In this document: positions 34,182-42,891 of the stretch, in pieces | How the letters are laid out: each line of letters opens with the position of its first letter | How positions within the stretch are numbered: position 1 is the first letter of the stretch | Assembly: GCF_001238295.1 (NCBI RefSeq) | Contig: NZ_LGXZ01000020.1 | Span: 1-44,568 of the forward strand | From: Ruegeria sp. 6PALISEP08 | GTDB lineage: Bacteria > Pseudomonadota > Alphaproteobacteria > Rhodobacterales > Rhodobacteraceae | Direction of reading: 5' to 3' | Length of the DNA stretch: 44,568 bases | Notes under the pieces: model-generated | The model's database searches: none | Seen by the model: the letters and a program-made list of their open reading frames with translations, nothing else | Told to the model about the DNA's origin: nothing | Position numbers and translations under genes: made by a program

Positions 34182-35369
34182 ATGCAACGAAGATCACTCA
34201 TGAAGTCGGCCCTGACGGCGGCAACACTGACAGCGCTTGCGGCAACAGCTGCCTTCGCAGAGAACCCGGTTCTAAAAATTGGCTTTGTTGGCGTGACCAG
34301 CGGCCCCGCTGCTGCTTGGGGCATATCCAACCAACGCTCAATGGAAGCGCGTGCCGCCTGGATCAATGAGACCGGCGGTTACACCATCGGCGACACAACC
34401 TATGACATTGAAATCGTTTCCTTTGATGACCAGAAAGATCCCAAACGCGCAATTGCGGGCATGGAGAAAATGGCCCAGGAAGGTATCCATTATGTCGTAG
34501 GTCCGAACGTTGACGACGGCGCAGCAGCTGTGCGCCCCGTGGCTGAAGCCAACGGGATCATGTATTTCCCATACGCGTTTCCAAAGTCGCTCTATCAGGC
34601 GCCAGCCTCCAATGCTGTTTTGGGTATGGTTGCCAACTACCAATCTGGCCCTGCGATCTACAAATATTTGATGGAAGAAAAAGGCGTTAAGACGGTCGCT
34701 TTTATAGCGGCCAACGAATCTGATCCTCTGAGCCAGCGTGACGGTGGGGTTGAAGCAGCCACATCGCTTGGCATGGAAGTTGTTTCATCCAACGTCACAT
34801 ATCAGGTGGATACGACAGACTTCACACCCGTTCTAACGCCAATCATGCGCACGCGCCCTGACCTGTTGGTGTTGTCCGGCGTGTCGCCTGCAAACGCGCC
34901 ACAGTTGATCCGTTCCGCTCGGGAACTGGGTTTTGAAGGTGTGATTTCAACCGAGACTGCGCAGGATGCAGGTGTTCTGGCCGAGGGCGCCGGCGATCTC
35001 GCGAATGGCTTCATCTCGGTTGGTGGTGCATCCACGCCCGAGCTCGCGTCACCAATGATGAAAGAGTTTGTGCAGCGCTACACTGATATGTTCGGCGAAT
35101 ACAACGACGAGTCGAACACCAAAGTATATGCCTTGGAGTATATCCTTGAAACATTGAAAGCTGATCCGTCAGCGATCGACAATGTGGATACATTTCAAGC
35201 GACGATGGACACGTTTGAAGCCCCGAATCCATACATGAACGGCGATGCAAAGCTGCGCTATGTCGGTATGTCTTCTTTCGGCCAAAAGCGCCAGGTTGCA
35301 GTGCCATTGGTGGTAAACGTCTATCAGGACGGCAAGTTCGAAACGCTGTTCGTCGCTGAAGTCGACTAA
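34182..35369 (+). CDS. Branched-chain amino acid/amide-type ABC binding protein (LivJ/UrtA-like)
   Basis: The 395-residue product has a signal peptide (MQRRSLMKSALTAATLTALAATAAFA, cleaved before ENPV) and the type I binding-protein fold of the LivJ family: LKIGFVGVTSGPAAAWG at the first strand, FDDQKDPKRAIAGMEKM, GPNVDDGAAAVRPVAE and YFPYAFP. GGAG lies eight bases before the ATG. Relatives bind amino acids, urea, amides or aromatic acids. The racemase at the end of the operon points to a hydantoin, allantoin-like or other chiral amide ligand, by inference. Confidence 0.92.
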   Translation: MQRRSLMKSALTAATLTALAATAAFAENPVLKIGFVGVTSGPAAAWGISNQRSMEARAAWINETGGYTIGDTTYDIEIVSFDDQKDPKRAIAGMEKMAQEGIHYVVGPNVDDGAAAVRPVAEANGIMYFPYAFPKSLYQAPASNAVLGMVANYQSGPAIYKYLMEEKGVKTVAFIAANESDPLSQRDGGVEAATSLGMEVVSSNVTYQVDTTDFTPVLTPIMRTRPDLLVLSGVSPANAPQLIRSARELGFEGVISTETAQDAGVLAEGAGDLANGFISVGGASTPELASPMMKEFVQRYTDMFGEYNDESNTKVYALEYILETLKADPSAIDNVDTFQATMDTFEAPNPYMNGDAKLRYVGMSSFGQKRQVAVPLVVNVYQDGKFETLFVAEVD

Positions 35370-35408
35370 GCGTCCATTTCTGTTTTTAACCTCTCCTGAG
35401 CAGAACTT

Positions 35409-35436
35409 TCTTGGGCCGTATTGGCCCAAGACTTTT
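35409..35436 (+). terminator. Hairpin with T run between livJ- and livH-type genes (attenuator)
   Basis: TCTTGGGCC, a GTATT loop and GGCCCAAGA form a perfect 9-bp stem followed by CTTTTCC. It has the shape of an intrinsic terminator placed inside the operon 40 bases after the binding-protein stop. It should reduce transcription into the permease genes. Confidence 0.7.
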
Positions 35437-35454
35437 CCACGAAAGAAAACCGAC

Positions 35455-36324
35455 ATGGAACAGATACTGGCCAATGGCGTTTATCTGGGGTCTCAATACG
35501 CGATGATCGCGCTTGGTTTGACCCTGATCTTTGCGTTGATGAACGTCCTCAATTTTGCCCACGGACAGATGTATGTGATCGGTGGTTTCGTCACCTACAC
35601 ATTCTACGGTCAGTGGGGCGTACCGTTCGTTTTGGCTCTTGTTATGTCCTGCGTGACACTGGCAATCCTCGGGGCGCTGATTGAACGATACCTGTTTGCG
35701 CCCGTGATCAAGGGGTCTGCCCGCGAAGAAAGTACGATGCTCTTAGCGGCAGGGATTGCATTCTTATTGGATGCGCTGATCCTGATCATCTTTGGGGAAA
35801 AACAGCGCGGCGTTCCTAAGATTGTCGATGGTGTGTTCAACTACGATTTCCGCCTGATTATGCCTTATGACCGCATTCTGATCTGCATATTGGCGATCCT
35901 GTCGATCGTCGCGTTTATCGGCCTGATGCAATACACGAAGACCGGTCGTGCGTTGCGGGCGCTAGCCCAAGACCGAACCGCTGCTCAGTTGATGGGCGTT
36001 AATGTTGACCGCTACTCGATGATCGGCTTCGCGCTTGGCGCGATGTTGGCCGGTTTGGTCGGGGGCCTTCTGGTGACCATCACCGGTGTTAACCTCGGTA
36101 TGGGTGGGCCCACATCAATCAAAGCCTTCATGATGGTGATGATCGGCGGTGCCGGAGTGATCTCTGGCGCGATCTGGGGTGGTATCATCCTGGGATTTAT
36201 GGAGGCCATCGGTCTCGCAGTTCTGTCCCAATATGGTGACATCACATACCTACTGATTTTCATCTCGCTGATGATCTTCCTCGCCATCCGGCCTCAAGGC
36301 CTGATGGGCAAGCCGTGGGGTTAG
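35455..36324 (+). CDS. LivH-type ABC permease
   Basis: The 289-residue membrane protein starts with ILANGVYLGSQYAMIALGLTLIFALMNVLNFAHGQMY, the conserved opening of LivH permeases, and has about eight membrane segments. The coupling segment is RALRALAQDRTAAQLMGVNV. It pairs with the next permease. Its ribosome binding site is purine-rich but weak (AAAGAAAA). Confidence 0.94.
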   Translation: MEQILANGVYLGSQYAMIALGLTLIFALMNVLNFAHGQMYVIGGFVTYTFYGQWGVPFVLALVMSCVTLAILGALIERYLFAPVIKGSAREESTMLLAAGIAFLLDALILIIFGEKQRGVPKIVDGVFNYDFRLIMPYDRILICILAILSIVAFIGLMQYTKTGRALRALAQDRTAAQLMGVNVDRYSMIGFALGAMLAGLVGGLLVTITGVNLGMGGPTSIKAFMMVMIGGAGVISGAIWGGIILGFMEAIGLAVLSQYGDITYLLIFISLMIFLAIRPQGLMGKPWG

Positions 36325-36328
36325 GACG

Positions 36329-37309
36329 ATGATGGGATTTTCAATACAACAACTGGTTGCCGTCGGCGTCTTCCTTTTGGCCATCTTTGTTGGCGTGCCG
36401 CTATTGATCAACGCGACGGGACGTTGGGATTTCTACTTTACCCTGACTTCTGTCGCGCTTTTGGCCATCGCTAGTGCGGGTGTCTGGCTGACATTTTACA
36501 TTGGGCGGATCAACATCGGCCAAGGGGCGTTCGCGCTGATTGGTGCTTATGTTTCAGCCATTCTAGTTGTCAAATCCGGGTTGTCCTTCTGGATATCATT
36601 ACCTGCTGCAGGGTTGTTCGCAGGGTTGATCGCCGTGCTAATTGGCTTGCCGATCTTACGTCTGCGTGGCGTCTATTTTGCGATGATTACACTGGTACTG
36701 ACCCAGGTTGTTACGCTGACAGCGTTGGCTCTGCCCATCACAAACGGTGCCAAAGGCATCTCGAATATCCCCTTGCCATCCGGTGTGTCCATTTTCGGCA
36801 TTCCATTGATCCCCGATTTCGGCGCCATGGAAAATACCAAACTGGCCTTCTACCTGACGGCCTGCATCCTGATGGTCGTGACATATGCGGCGCTTTATAG
36901 GCTGGTGAATTCGCGCCTCGGACACCTTTGCCGTTCAATGCAGCAAAACGAAGAGCTCGCCAGTTCTATCGGGGTGAACATTGCCTACATCCGCGTTGTG
37001 ATCTTCGCGATCTCAAGTTTCTTTGGCGGCATCGGTGGGGCTATGTTCGGCTCAATCGCGCAGTCAGTCTACCCCTCCACCTTTGTTGTCGCGGACTCGG
37101 TCAACTTTATGCTGAATTGCTTCCTTGGGGGGCTTGGCTATGTCTTTGGCCCAATTCTTGGAACGCTTGTATTGTACTTCGGGTGGGACCTTTTGTTCGA
37201 ACTCGGCAAATACCAGATGCTTGTTTACTCGATGATCCTGATCGCTGTTATCCGCTTCCTACCCAATGGGCTTCTCAGCATCCGTTTCGGTAAGGGGAAC
37301 AACAAATGA
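36329..37309 (+). CDS. LivM-type ABC permease
   Basis: The 326-residue permease has about nine to ten membrane segments, IGRINIGQGAFALIGAY in the typical LivM position, and the coupling segment LGHLCRSMQQNEELASSIGVNIAYIR, which usually reads RALRAIRENE. It starts four bases after the livH-type stop (two adjacent ATGs are possible starts) and overlaps the ATPase gene by four bases. Confidence 0.94.
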   Translation: MMGFSIQQLVAVGVFLLAIFVGVPLLINATGRWDFYFTLTSVALLAIASAGVWLTFYIGRINIGQGAFALIGAYVSAILVVKSGLSFWISLPAAGLFAGLIAVLIGLPILRLRGVYFAMITLVLTQVVTLTALALPITNGAKGISNIPLPSGVSIFGIPLIPDFGAMENTKLAFYLTACILMVVTYAALYRLVNSRLGHLCRSMQQNEELASSIGVNIAYIRVVIFAISSFFGGIGGAMFGSIAQSVYPSTFVVADSVNFMLNCFLGGLGYVFGPILGTLVLYFGWDLLFELGKYQMLVYSMILIAVIRFLPNGLLSIRFGKGNNK

Positions 37310-38088
37310 GCGCCCTCATTCAGGTCAACAATGTCACCAAGAAGTACGGTGGCCTAATCGCAAACAATGACATCAGTTTTGATGTGTCAGAGAATGAAAT
37401 CTTGTCTGTGATCGGCCCGAACGGTGCGGGGAAATCCACGCTGTTCAAGATGATTTCATCCTTCACTCCGACCACATCAGGTGAAGTGCTCTATCGCGGA
37501 GAGCGTATTTCCAACCTGAAGCCGCATGTCGTGGCTCGCAAAGGTATCGTGCGCACGTTTCAAGAGACGACGATTTTCAAAAGCATGACCGTGCGAGAAA
37601 GCGTTGTGGTCGCGCAGCACCTGCGGGCCAAGGCGTCTCTGGCCGGGTATTTCTGGGGTTCCAAAACCGCCAAAGAAGATGTGACAGCCTTTGGAGAGTA
37701 CGCGGATGAGTTGTTGGAGTTCCTCGGCATGTCTGAGATTGCGAATGAGTTGGCCAGTAACCTACCACAAGGCAACTTGCGCGCGTTAGGTATCGCTATT
37801 GGTCTGGCCACTGACCCCAAGGTGCTGCTGTTGGATGAGCCCTTTGCAGGCATGAACCACGATGAGACAATGAACATGGTCAATCTCGTGCGCTCTGTAC
37901 GCGACGAACGTGGCGTGACGGTGATGCTGGTGGAACACGATATGCCCGCCGTCATGAACATCTCGGATCGGATCGTCGTGTTAAATTTTGGTGAAAAGAT
38001 CGCCGAAGGCACGCCATCCGAAATCCAGAACAATGAAAAAGTCATCGAGGCCTATCTGGGCAGCGCCGACGACGAAATCGGGATGTAA
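37306..38088 (+). CDS. LivG-type ABC ATPase
   Basis: The 260-residue ATPase has Walker A GPNGAGKST, Walker B VLLLDEPFAGMN and switch His in LVEHDM. The signature region reads LPQGNLRALGIAIGLA, not LSYGQQRRLEIARAL, so the signature Ser-Gly-Gly/Tyr-Gly-Gln is replaced by Pro-Gln-Gly, a deviation worth noting. It is coupled to the permease gene by overlap. Confidence 0.93.
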   Translation: MSALIQVNNVTKKYGGLIANNDISFDVSENEILSVIGPNGAGKSTLFKMISSFTPTTSGEVLYRGERISNLKPHVVARKGIVRTFQETTIFKSMTVRESVVVAQHLRAKASLAGYFWGSKTAKEDVTAFGEYADELLEFLGMSEIANELASNLPQGNLRALGIAIGLATDPKVLLLDEPFAGMNHDETMNMVNLVRSVRDERGVTVMLVEHDMPAVMNISDRIVVLNFGEKIAEGTPSEIQNNEKVIEAYLGSADDEIGM

Positions 38089-38091
38089 GCC

Positions 38092-38814
38092 ATGACAGCC
38101 ATGTTGGATTTCAAAGACGTCGAACTTTACTATGACCATGTCTATGCGCTGAAAGGTGTCTCGCTCAACGTTAATCAAGGCGAAACGGTTGCCCTGATCG
38201 GGGCCAATGGTGCGGGCAAGTCGTCCATCTTGCGCGCTATTACGGGCCTGGCAAAGCCTGTGAAAGGGTCCGTCACCTTCGACGGGGAACGTGTCGACGG
38301 CACCGACCCGTCTGCAATCGTCAAACGCGGCATCGCGATGGTGCCTGAGGGGCGGCGCGTGTTCCCATTCATGTCTGTTAAAGACAACCTGATGATGGGG
38401 GCCTTCACCCGCAGCGATAAGTCCGAAATACAAGTCACACTGGACAGTATCCTCACCCGCTTTCCGCGCCTAAAGGAGCGTTATTCTCAGGCGGCTGGCA
38501 CGCTGTCTGGTGGCGAGCAGCAGATGATGGTGATTGGCCGTGCGTTAATGGCGAAGCCCAAGCTTTTGTTGCTGGATGAGCCAAGTCTTGGCATTGCGCC
38601 AAAGCTGGTACAGGACATCGCCCGCTCTATCGTGGCGATCAACCGCGACGAAGGTGTGTCGGTACTGCTGGTCGAACAAAACTCGCGCATGGCGCTCAGC
38701 ATCTCGCACCGCGCCTACGCGATGGCGACCGGGAATGTTGTCATCGAAGGCAACTCAAAAGAACTGTTGCACGATGACCGGATCAAAGCCGCCTATCTTG
38801 GCGGCGAGGTGTGA
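38092..38814 (+). CDS. LivF-type ABC ATPase
   Basis: The 240-residue ATPase has Walker A GANGAGKSS, signature LSGGEQQMMVIGRAL, Walker B LLLLDEPSLGIAP and LLVEQN in the switch region. It is a standard LivF partner. It starts three bases after the LivG-type stop. It probably forms a heterodimer with LivG, carrying the canonical signature that the partner lacks. Confidence 0.94.
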   Translation: MTAMLDFKDVELYYDHVYALKGVSLNVNQGETVALIGANGAGKSSILRAITGLAKPVKGSVTFDGERVDGTDPSAIVKRGIAMVPEGRRVFPFMSVKDNLMMGAFTRSDKSEIQVTLDSILTRFPRLKERYSQAAGTLSGGEQQMMVIGRALMAKPKLLLLDEPSLGIAPKLVQDIARSIVAINRDEGVSVLLVEQNSRMALSISHRAYAMATGNVVIEGNSKELLHDDRIKAAYLGGEV

Positions 38815-38820
38815 GTTGAC

Positions 38821-39504
38821 ATGAAAATTCTTGTTATCAACCCCAATACAACCACTTCCATGACCGACAAAGTCGCTTCGGCGGCGCGCGCCGTTGCCCG
38901 TCCAGACACAGAGATTGTGGCCGCCAGTTCGCTTGACGGCCCAGCCAGTATTCAGGGCTTTCTGGACGTCGCAACTTGTGTGCCAGGGTTGTTGAAGGAG
39001 GTCGCACAGCACATGGACGTAGACGCAATCGTCATTGCCTGTTTTGACGATACAGGGCTCGACGCTGTGCGCACGCTTGTATCCGTTCCTGTCCTTGGCA
39101 TTGGTGAGGCCGCGTATCACGCGGCCAGTATGATTGCGAACAAGTTCAGCGTTATCACTACTCTGTCCCGTTCGGTGCCGGGGCTGGAAAACAATCTGAT
39201 GCGCTATGGGCTTGCCCAAAAGTGCGGGGGCGTTCGAGCGACTGAAATTCCTGTTCTTAAGCTTGAAGAGGGCGACCCAGCCACCCTGAACAAAATCCGG
39301 TCAGAAATCCGTGTGGCAATTGAACAGGACAATGCAGAAGCAATCGTTCTTGGATGCGCAGGAATGGCTGACCTAATGGCCCAGCTCAGCGAAGAGTTTG
39401 GCTTACCTGTTATCGATGGGGTGGCCGCAGGTATCACATTTGCTGAGGCGTTGGTGAGTAATAAACTCAGTACTTCGAAAATTGGAGCCTATTCGTATAA
39501 CTAG
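38821..39504 (+). CDS. Asp/Glu/hydantoin racemase-family protein
   Basis: The 227-residue protein starts with MKILVINPNTTTSMTD, the conserved opening of hydantoin and allantoin racemases, and has both active-site cysteines: Cys74 in IVIACFDDTG and Cys179 in IVLGCAGM. PVLGIGEAAYHAA and PVIDGVAAGI are also typical. The two Cys act as the proton acceptor and donor pair in racemisation of 5-substituted hydantoins or allantoin. Some members are arylmalonate decarboxylases or maleate isomerases, which differ in these motifs. It starts six bases after the livF-type gene, so racemisation of the imported compound is likely. No hydantoinase gene follows. Confidence 0.9.
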   Translation: MKILVINPNTTTSMTDKVASAARAVARPDTEIVAASSLDGPASIQGFLDVATCVPGLLKEVAQHMDVDAIVIACFDDTGLDAVRTLVSVPVLGIGEAAYHAASMIANKFSVITTLSRSVPGLENNLMRYGLAQKCGGVRATEIPVLKLEEGDPATLNKIRSEIRVAIEQDNAEAIVLGCAGMADLMAQLSEEFGLPVIDGVAAGITFAEALVSNKLSTSKIGAYSYN

Positions 39505-39582
39505 CGGCGGCTCATCGCTCTCGTATGCCTAATTAGACCTGAAATATGACCGATCGTCGCATCGTGCTTTAACTGTCAATCC

Positions 39583-39640
39583 CGGTTCAAAAAGGGTCAG
39601 TTTCCAGGTGTAAAGCTCGTCAGTTTGATTGGAAGTTGGC
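39583..39640. other. Possible degraded insertion-sequence end
   Basis: AAAAAGGGTCAGTTT and AAGCTCGTCAGTTTGATTGG are two loosely related units in tandem, like the multiple terminal repeats of IS21-type elements. No transposase gene is intact nearby. This opens the gene-poor region 39505-40507. Confidence 0.25.
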
Positions 39641-39684
39641 CGCGCCGTGGCACGTGTGCTTGTCATATAGCTGACGCGAGCCAG

Positions 39685-39709
39685 GGTGCGCTGGCCGCAG
39701 GCCAGCACC
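39685..39709 (+). other. GC-rich hairpin in the gap after the racemase operon
   Basis: GCTGGCC GCA GGCCAGC is a perfect 7-bp stem, extended by GGT/ACC with a two-base bulge, and is followed by TGTCCTTTT. It might end readthrough from the racemase operon, although it is 180 bases downstream. Confidence 0.35.
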
Positions 39710-40125
39710 TGTCCTTTTGGGCTTCAGCTTGAGGTCAAAGTAGCGAAGGTTTTGCCGGTGTTCGGCGCGCATTGGATTCTGGCCATATTTTCCCAAGCTT
39801 TTACTTGTCGAAACATCGTTTGGTCGAGAGTTGCCATACAGAACAAAGCTTTAGAACCCCTAGTATTGCATCAGAAAAAGGATGGAATGTCTGTTATGGG
39901 CCACGATCTGCCGAATGCAACCACAGTAGCCAGTTTTCATACCGCAATGACCGGTTAGGGCTCATCGCGCCTTTTCGGGGACTTGTGCTCCCGCCTCGGG
40001 TTGCGCGTTCATCACAGGACGCTTCCCGCCCCGTTTGCTTCCGTAGTGCTTCCATCGCCATCGCGACAACGCAAAACACCGCTCTTAGGCGGCGTGTAAC
40101 GTATTGATTTATTATAGTATTTTTT

Positions 40126-40141
40126 GTTGCGGGAGCAGGAT
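40126..40141 (-). other. Possible att remnant: tRNA-fMet 3'-end-like sequence
   Basis: GTTGCGGGAGCAGGAT equals, on the other strand, the T-arm and acceptor end expected for an alphaproteobacterial initiator tRNA (as ATCCTGCTCCCGCAAC). The rest of the tRNA is missing, as at an attachment-site half. It is preceded by an AT-rich tract. Confidence 0.35.
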
Positions 40142-40277
40142 ACCAACGATGTTTGCAATATCTACTCTTTAGTTCAGCATAGGCGTAATTGAGATACTTG
40201 TTCAGGTTCTGCTGAGGCGCGTGTCATATGTTCAGGCTTGTTTGCTGAAGCTCGACCGTCCGCTTCGCGCTGGCGAA

Positions 40278-40335
40278 CGGACATCTGACAGAAACAGTCA
40301 GATGTCCGCGTTGAGACCAAAGCGGACGTTCCGAT
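40278..40335 (-). repeat. Dispersed repeat, copy D, with a perfect 12-bp hairpin
   Basis: CGGACATCTGAC and GTCAGATGTCCG flank a 7-base loop at 40278-40308. Continuing to 40335 the minus strand reads CTTTGGTCTCAACGCGGAC, a variant of the TTTGGGCTC...GCAGAC unit of copies A to C. It lies about 170 bases before the ATP-grasp gene. Confidence 0.55.
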
Positions 40336-40507
40336 GCAGCGAAAAGCCATGTAATGCTCAGTGCATCTCAATGAATGTGACATCAACTGAAAACACGAAT
40401 AGCACCGCGTTGTTTAGACCATCACAATCGTCAATAAGCCTGAAAATTAGACGCTCCTTCCCTAGGCAGCATCCAACCAAGCCTGAATGACTTGAAAAAT
40501 CTGATCT

Positions 40508-41944
40508 ATGCGTAAAACTAAGAGCATGAGTGAGTATTTTGATGAAATGTTCAACGGCGATGGATCACTTAGAGGTCCATACGAAGAGATCGGCCGCTGG
40601 TTCAATGCGGAAGACGCATCACGACTGAGGGCGAAACAGCGCGAAGCCGAAGAAGTCTTTAGGCTGACGGGCATCACTTTTAACGTATACGGCAAAGCCG
40701 AGGCCGAGGAACGTCTGATACCGTTTGATATCGTACCACGAGTTATTTCAGCGCGGGAATGGCAGCGGCTGGAACGCGGTATCGAACAGCGGGTGCGGGC
40801 AATCAACGCATTCCTACATGACATTTACCACCGTCAAGAAATTGTCCGGGCCGGGCGCGTGCCGGCAGAGATGATTGCTGGAAACGAGGCCTTCCTGCCG
40901 CAGATGCTTGGTGTCTCACCTCCCGGTCAGGTCTATACGCACATAGTCGGGGTCGATCTGGTGCGAACCGGACCGGACGACTTTTTCGTTCTGGAGGACA
41001 ACGCCCGTACGCCATCCGGGGTCAGCTATATGCTGGAGAACCGGGAAACCATGCTAAAGATGTTCCCCGAGCTCTTCAGCGCGACGAATGTTCGTAATGT
41101 TTCAGACTACCCCCGCAATCTGAGACGATCTCTTGCTGCCTGCGCGCCGGCTTGCGCCGACGGGGAACCAACCGTCGCGGTGTTAACCCCAGGCATCTAT
41201 AACTCGGCCTATTACGAACATGCGTTCCTCGCAGATCAGATGGCTGTGGAATTGGTCGAAGGCCACGACCTACGCGTTGTCGATGGGCGCGTTTGCATGC
41301 GCACCACCAGAGGCTATAAGCCCATCGACGTACTTTATCGCAGGGTGGATGACGACTTTCTGGATCCGCTGAATTTCGACCCCGACAGCGCATTGGGCGT
41401 GCCGGGTATTCTGGACGTCTACCGCGCAGGAGGCATTACGATCGCTAACGCGCCGGGAACGGGTATTGCTGATGACAAGGCAATCTACTCCTACATGCCT
41501 GAAATCGTTGAATTCTATACAGGCGAAAAGCCACTACTTCAGAACGTTCCTACTTGGCGTTGTAGCGATCCCGAATCTCTGTCCTTTGTGCTGGATAACC
41601 TGTCCGACCTTGTGGTCAAAGAAGTGCATGGATCCGGCGGTTACGGGATGTTGATCGGCCCAACCGCAAGCAAGAAAGAGATTTCGGCTTTCCGCGCTAA
41701 ACTCAAATTAAGGCCCGCGAATTATATCGCTCAGCCGACATTGTCACTGTCAACGGTTCCGATTTTCTCGCGCTCGGGTCTCGCCCCCAGACATGTTGAT
41801 CTGCGGCCATTTGTTTTGGTGTCTTCCGAAGGCATCAATATCACACCCGGTGGTTTGACGCGGGTGGCGCTGAAGAAAGGGTCGTTGGTTGTGAACTCAA
41901 GCCAGGGCGGCGGAACCAAAGACACTTGGGTTCTGGAGGACTAA
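40508..41944 (+). CDS. Circularly permuted ATP-grasp protein (DUF404/DUF407 type)
   Basis: The 478-residue protein matches the circularly permuted ATP-grasp family found with alpha-E and transglutaminase genes: YFDEMFNGDGSLRGPYEEIG near the start, FFVLEDNARTPSGVSYMLEN, NAPGTGIADDKAIYSYMPEI, VVKEVHGSGGYGMLIGP and HVDLRPFVL. The family is predicted to ligate amino groups to carboxylates, perhaps making a small peptide or tag. The first ATG (40508) lacks a clear ribosome binding site, and an ATG at 40526 is an alternative. It ends two bases before the alpha-E gene and opens a four-gene operon. Confidence 0.92.
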   Translation: MRKTKSMSEYFDEMFNGDGSLRGPYEEIGRWFNAEDASRLRAKQREAEEVFRLTGITFNVYGKAEAEERLIPFDIVPRVISAREWQRLERGIEQRVRAINAFLHDIYHRQEIVRAGRVPAEMIAGNEAFLPQMLGVSPPGQVYTHIVGVDLVRTGPDDFFVLEDNARTPSGVSYMLENRETMLKMFPELFSATNVRNVSDYPRNLRRSLAACAPACADGEPTVAVLTPGIYNSAYYEHAFLADQMAVELVEGHDLRVVDGRVCMRTTRGYKPIDVLYRRVDDDFLDPLNFDPDSALGVPGILDVYRAGGITIANAPGTGIADDKAIYSYMPEIVEFYTGEKPLLQNVPTWRCSDPESLSFVLDNLSDLVVKEVHGSGGYGMLIGPTASKKEISAFRAKLKLRPANYIAQPTLSLSTVPIFSRSGLAPRHVDLRPFVLVSSEGINITPGGLTRVALKKGSLVVNSSQGGGTKDTWVLED

Positions 41945-41946
41945 CC

Positions 41947-42888
41947 ATGCTGGGGAAAACTGCTGGTGGGTTGTTCTGGATGTCCAGATATTTGGAGCGA
42001 GCGGAAAACGCCGCCAGGCTACTGGAAACGGGTCAGAGAATGGCGCTGACCCGGACCAATAATTCGGCAGAGGAATGGGGTTCTGTTCTGAAAACGGCCG
42101 GCGTTCTGGACGGATACCTCGCCAAATATGATGAGGTTGCAAAGGACAACGCAATAGACTGGATGCTACGCGATGCCGATAACCCATCCTCAATCAGGTC
42201 AGTCATCAAGCTGGCAAGAGACAACGCGCGCCTTGTCCGAACCGCACTGACCCACGATGTCTGGAGCGCGGTTAACTCCACGTGGATGCAGATCGACGAG
42301 GGCATGAAACGAAGGGTAAACGAGCGGGATTTGCCGGGCACGCTGGAGCTCATTCGCCAGCAGGCTGCCTTGGTTCGAGGTGCCACTCTGGGTACTATGC
42401 TTCGCAATGACATTTTTGATTTCACGCGTATTGGCACTTTTGTTGAGCGAGCCGACAACACCGGGCGCATTCTGGACGTGAAGTATTACGTCCTTCTGCC
42501 CACCGCCTTCTCGGTCGGTTCGTCGCTGGACAATATCCAGTGGGAGAGCATCCTGCGATCGGTTGGTGCGGGTGGCGGGTATCGGATGACACATGGTCAA
42601 AAGACAAGACCATCTGACATCGCGCAGTTTTTGATCCTTGATCAACGCATGCCACGCAGCCTGCATTTTTGCTGCAGAAAGATTCAGGAAAACCTGTCTT
42701 ATTTGAAGAAAGACTATGGCTTTGCCGGGCCTTCATGTGAGGCGTCCAATACCCTTTTCGAGAAATATCTGGATCTGCGAATTTCCGATGTTTTTGAAGC
42801 CGGACTCCATGAGTACATTCAGGATTTTCTGACCGATCTCGGCAACTTAAGCCGCCAGATCGAAATTGATTACCGATTCTATGAGTAG
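41947..42888 (+). CDS. Alpha-E domain protein (DUF403)
   Basis: The 313-residue all-helical protein begins LGKTAGGLFWMSRYLERAENAARLLE, the family's opening signature, and continues with AREN-like RDNARLVRTALTHDVW, RNDIFDFTRIGTFVERADNTGRILD and NLSYLKKDYGF. The Glu-Arg pairs (ERAEN, ERADN) are the conserved core. Biochemical function is unknown; it always partners ATP-grasp and transglutaminase-like proteins. The start at 41947 was chosen over a frame overlapping the previous gene. Confidence 0.93.
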   Translation: MLGKTAGGLFWMSRYLERAENAARLLETGQRMALTRTNNSAEEWGSVLKTAGVLDGYLAKYDEVAKDNAIDWMLRDADNPSSIRSVIKLARDNARLVRTALTHDVWSAVNSTWMQIDEGMKRRVNERDLPGTLELIRQQAALVRGATLGTMLRNDIFDFTRIGTFVERADNTGRILDVKYYVLLPTAFSVGSSLDNIQWESILRSVGAGGGYRMTHGQKTRPSDIAQFLILDQRMPRSLHFCCRKIQENLSYLKKDYGFAGPSCEASNTLFEKYLDLRISDVFEAGLHEYIQDFLTDLGNLSRQIEIDYRFYE

Positions 42889-42891
42889 CCA

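Noticed and set aside
39686..40107. Two overlapping plus-strand frames (90 and 111 codons) in the gap before the Anbu operon
   Set aside because: No ribosome binding site, no recognisable domain and uneven composition; they may hold decayed transposase sequence, but I could not support a family.
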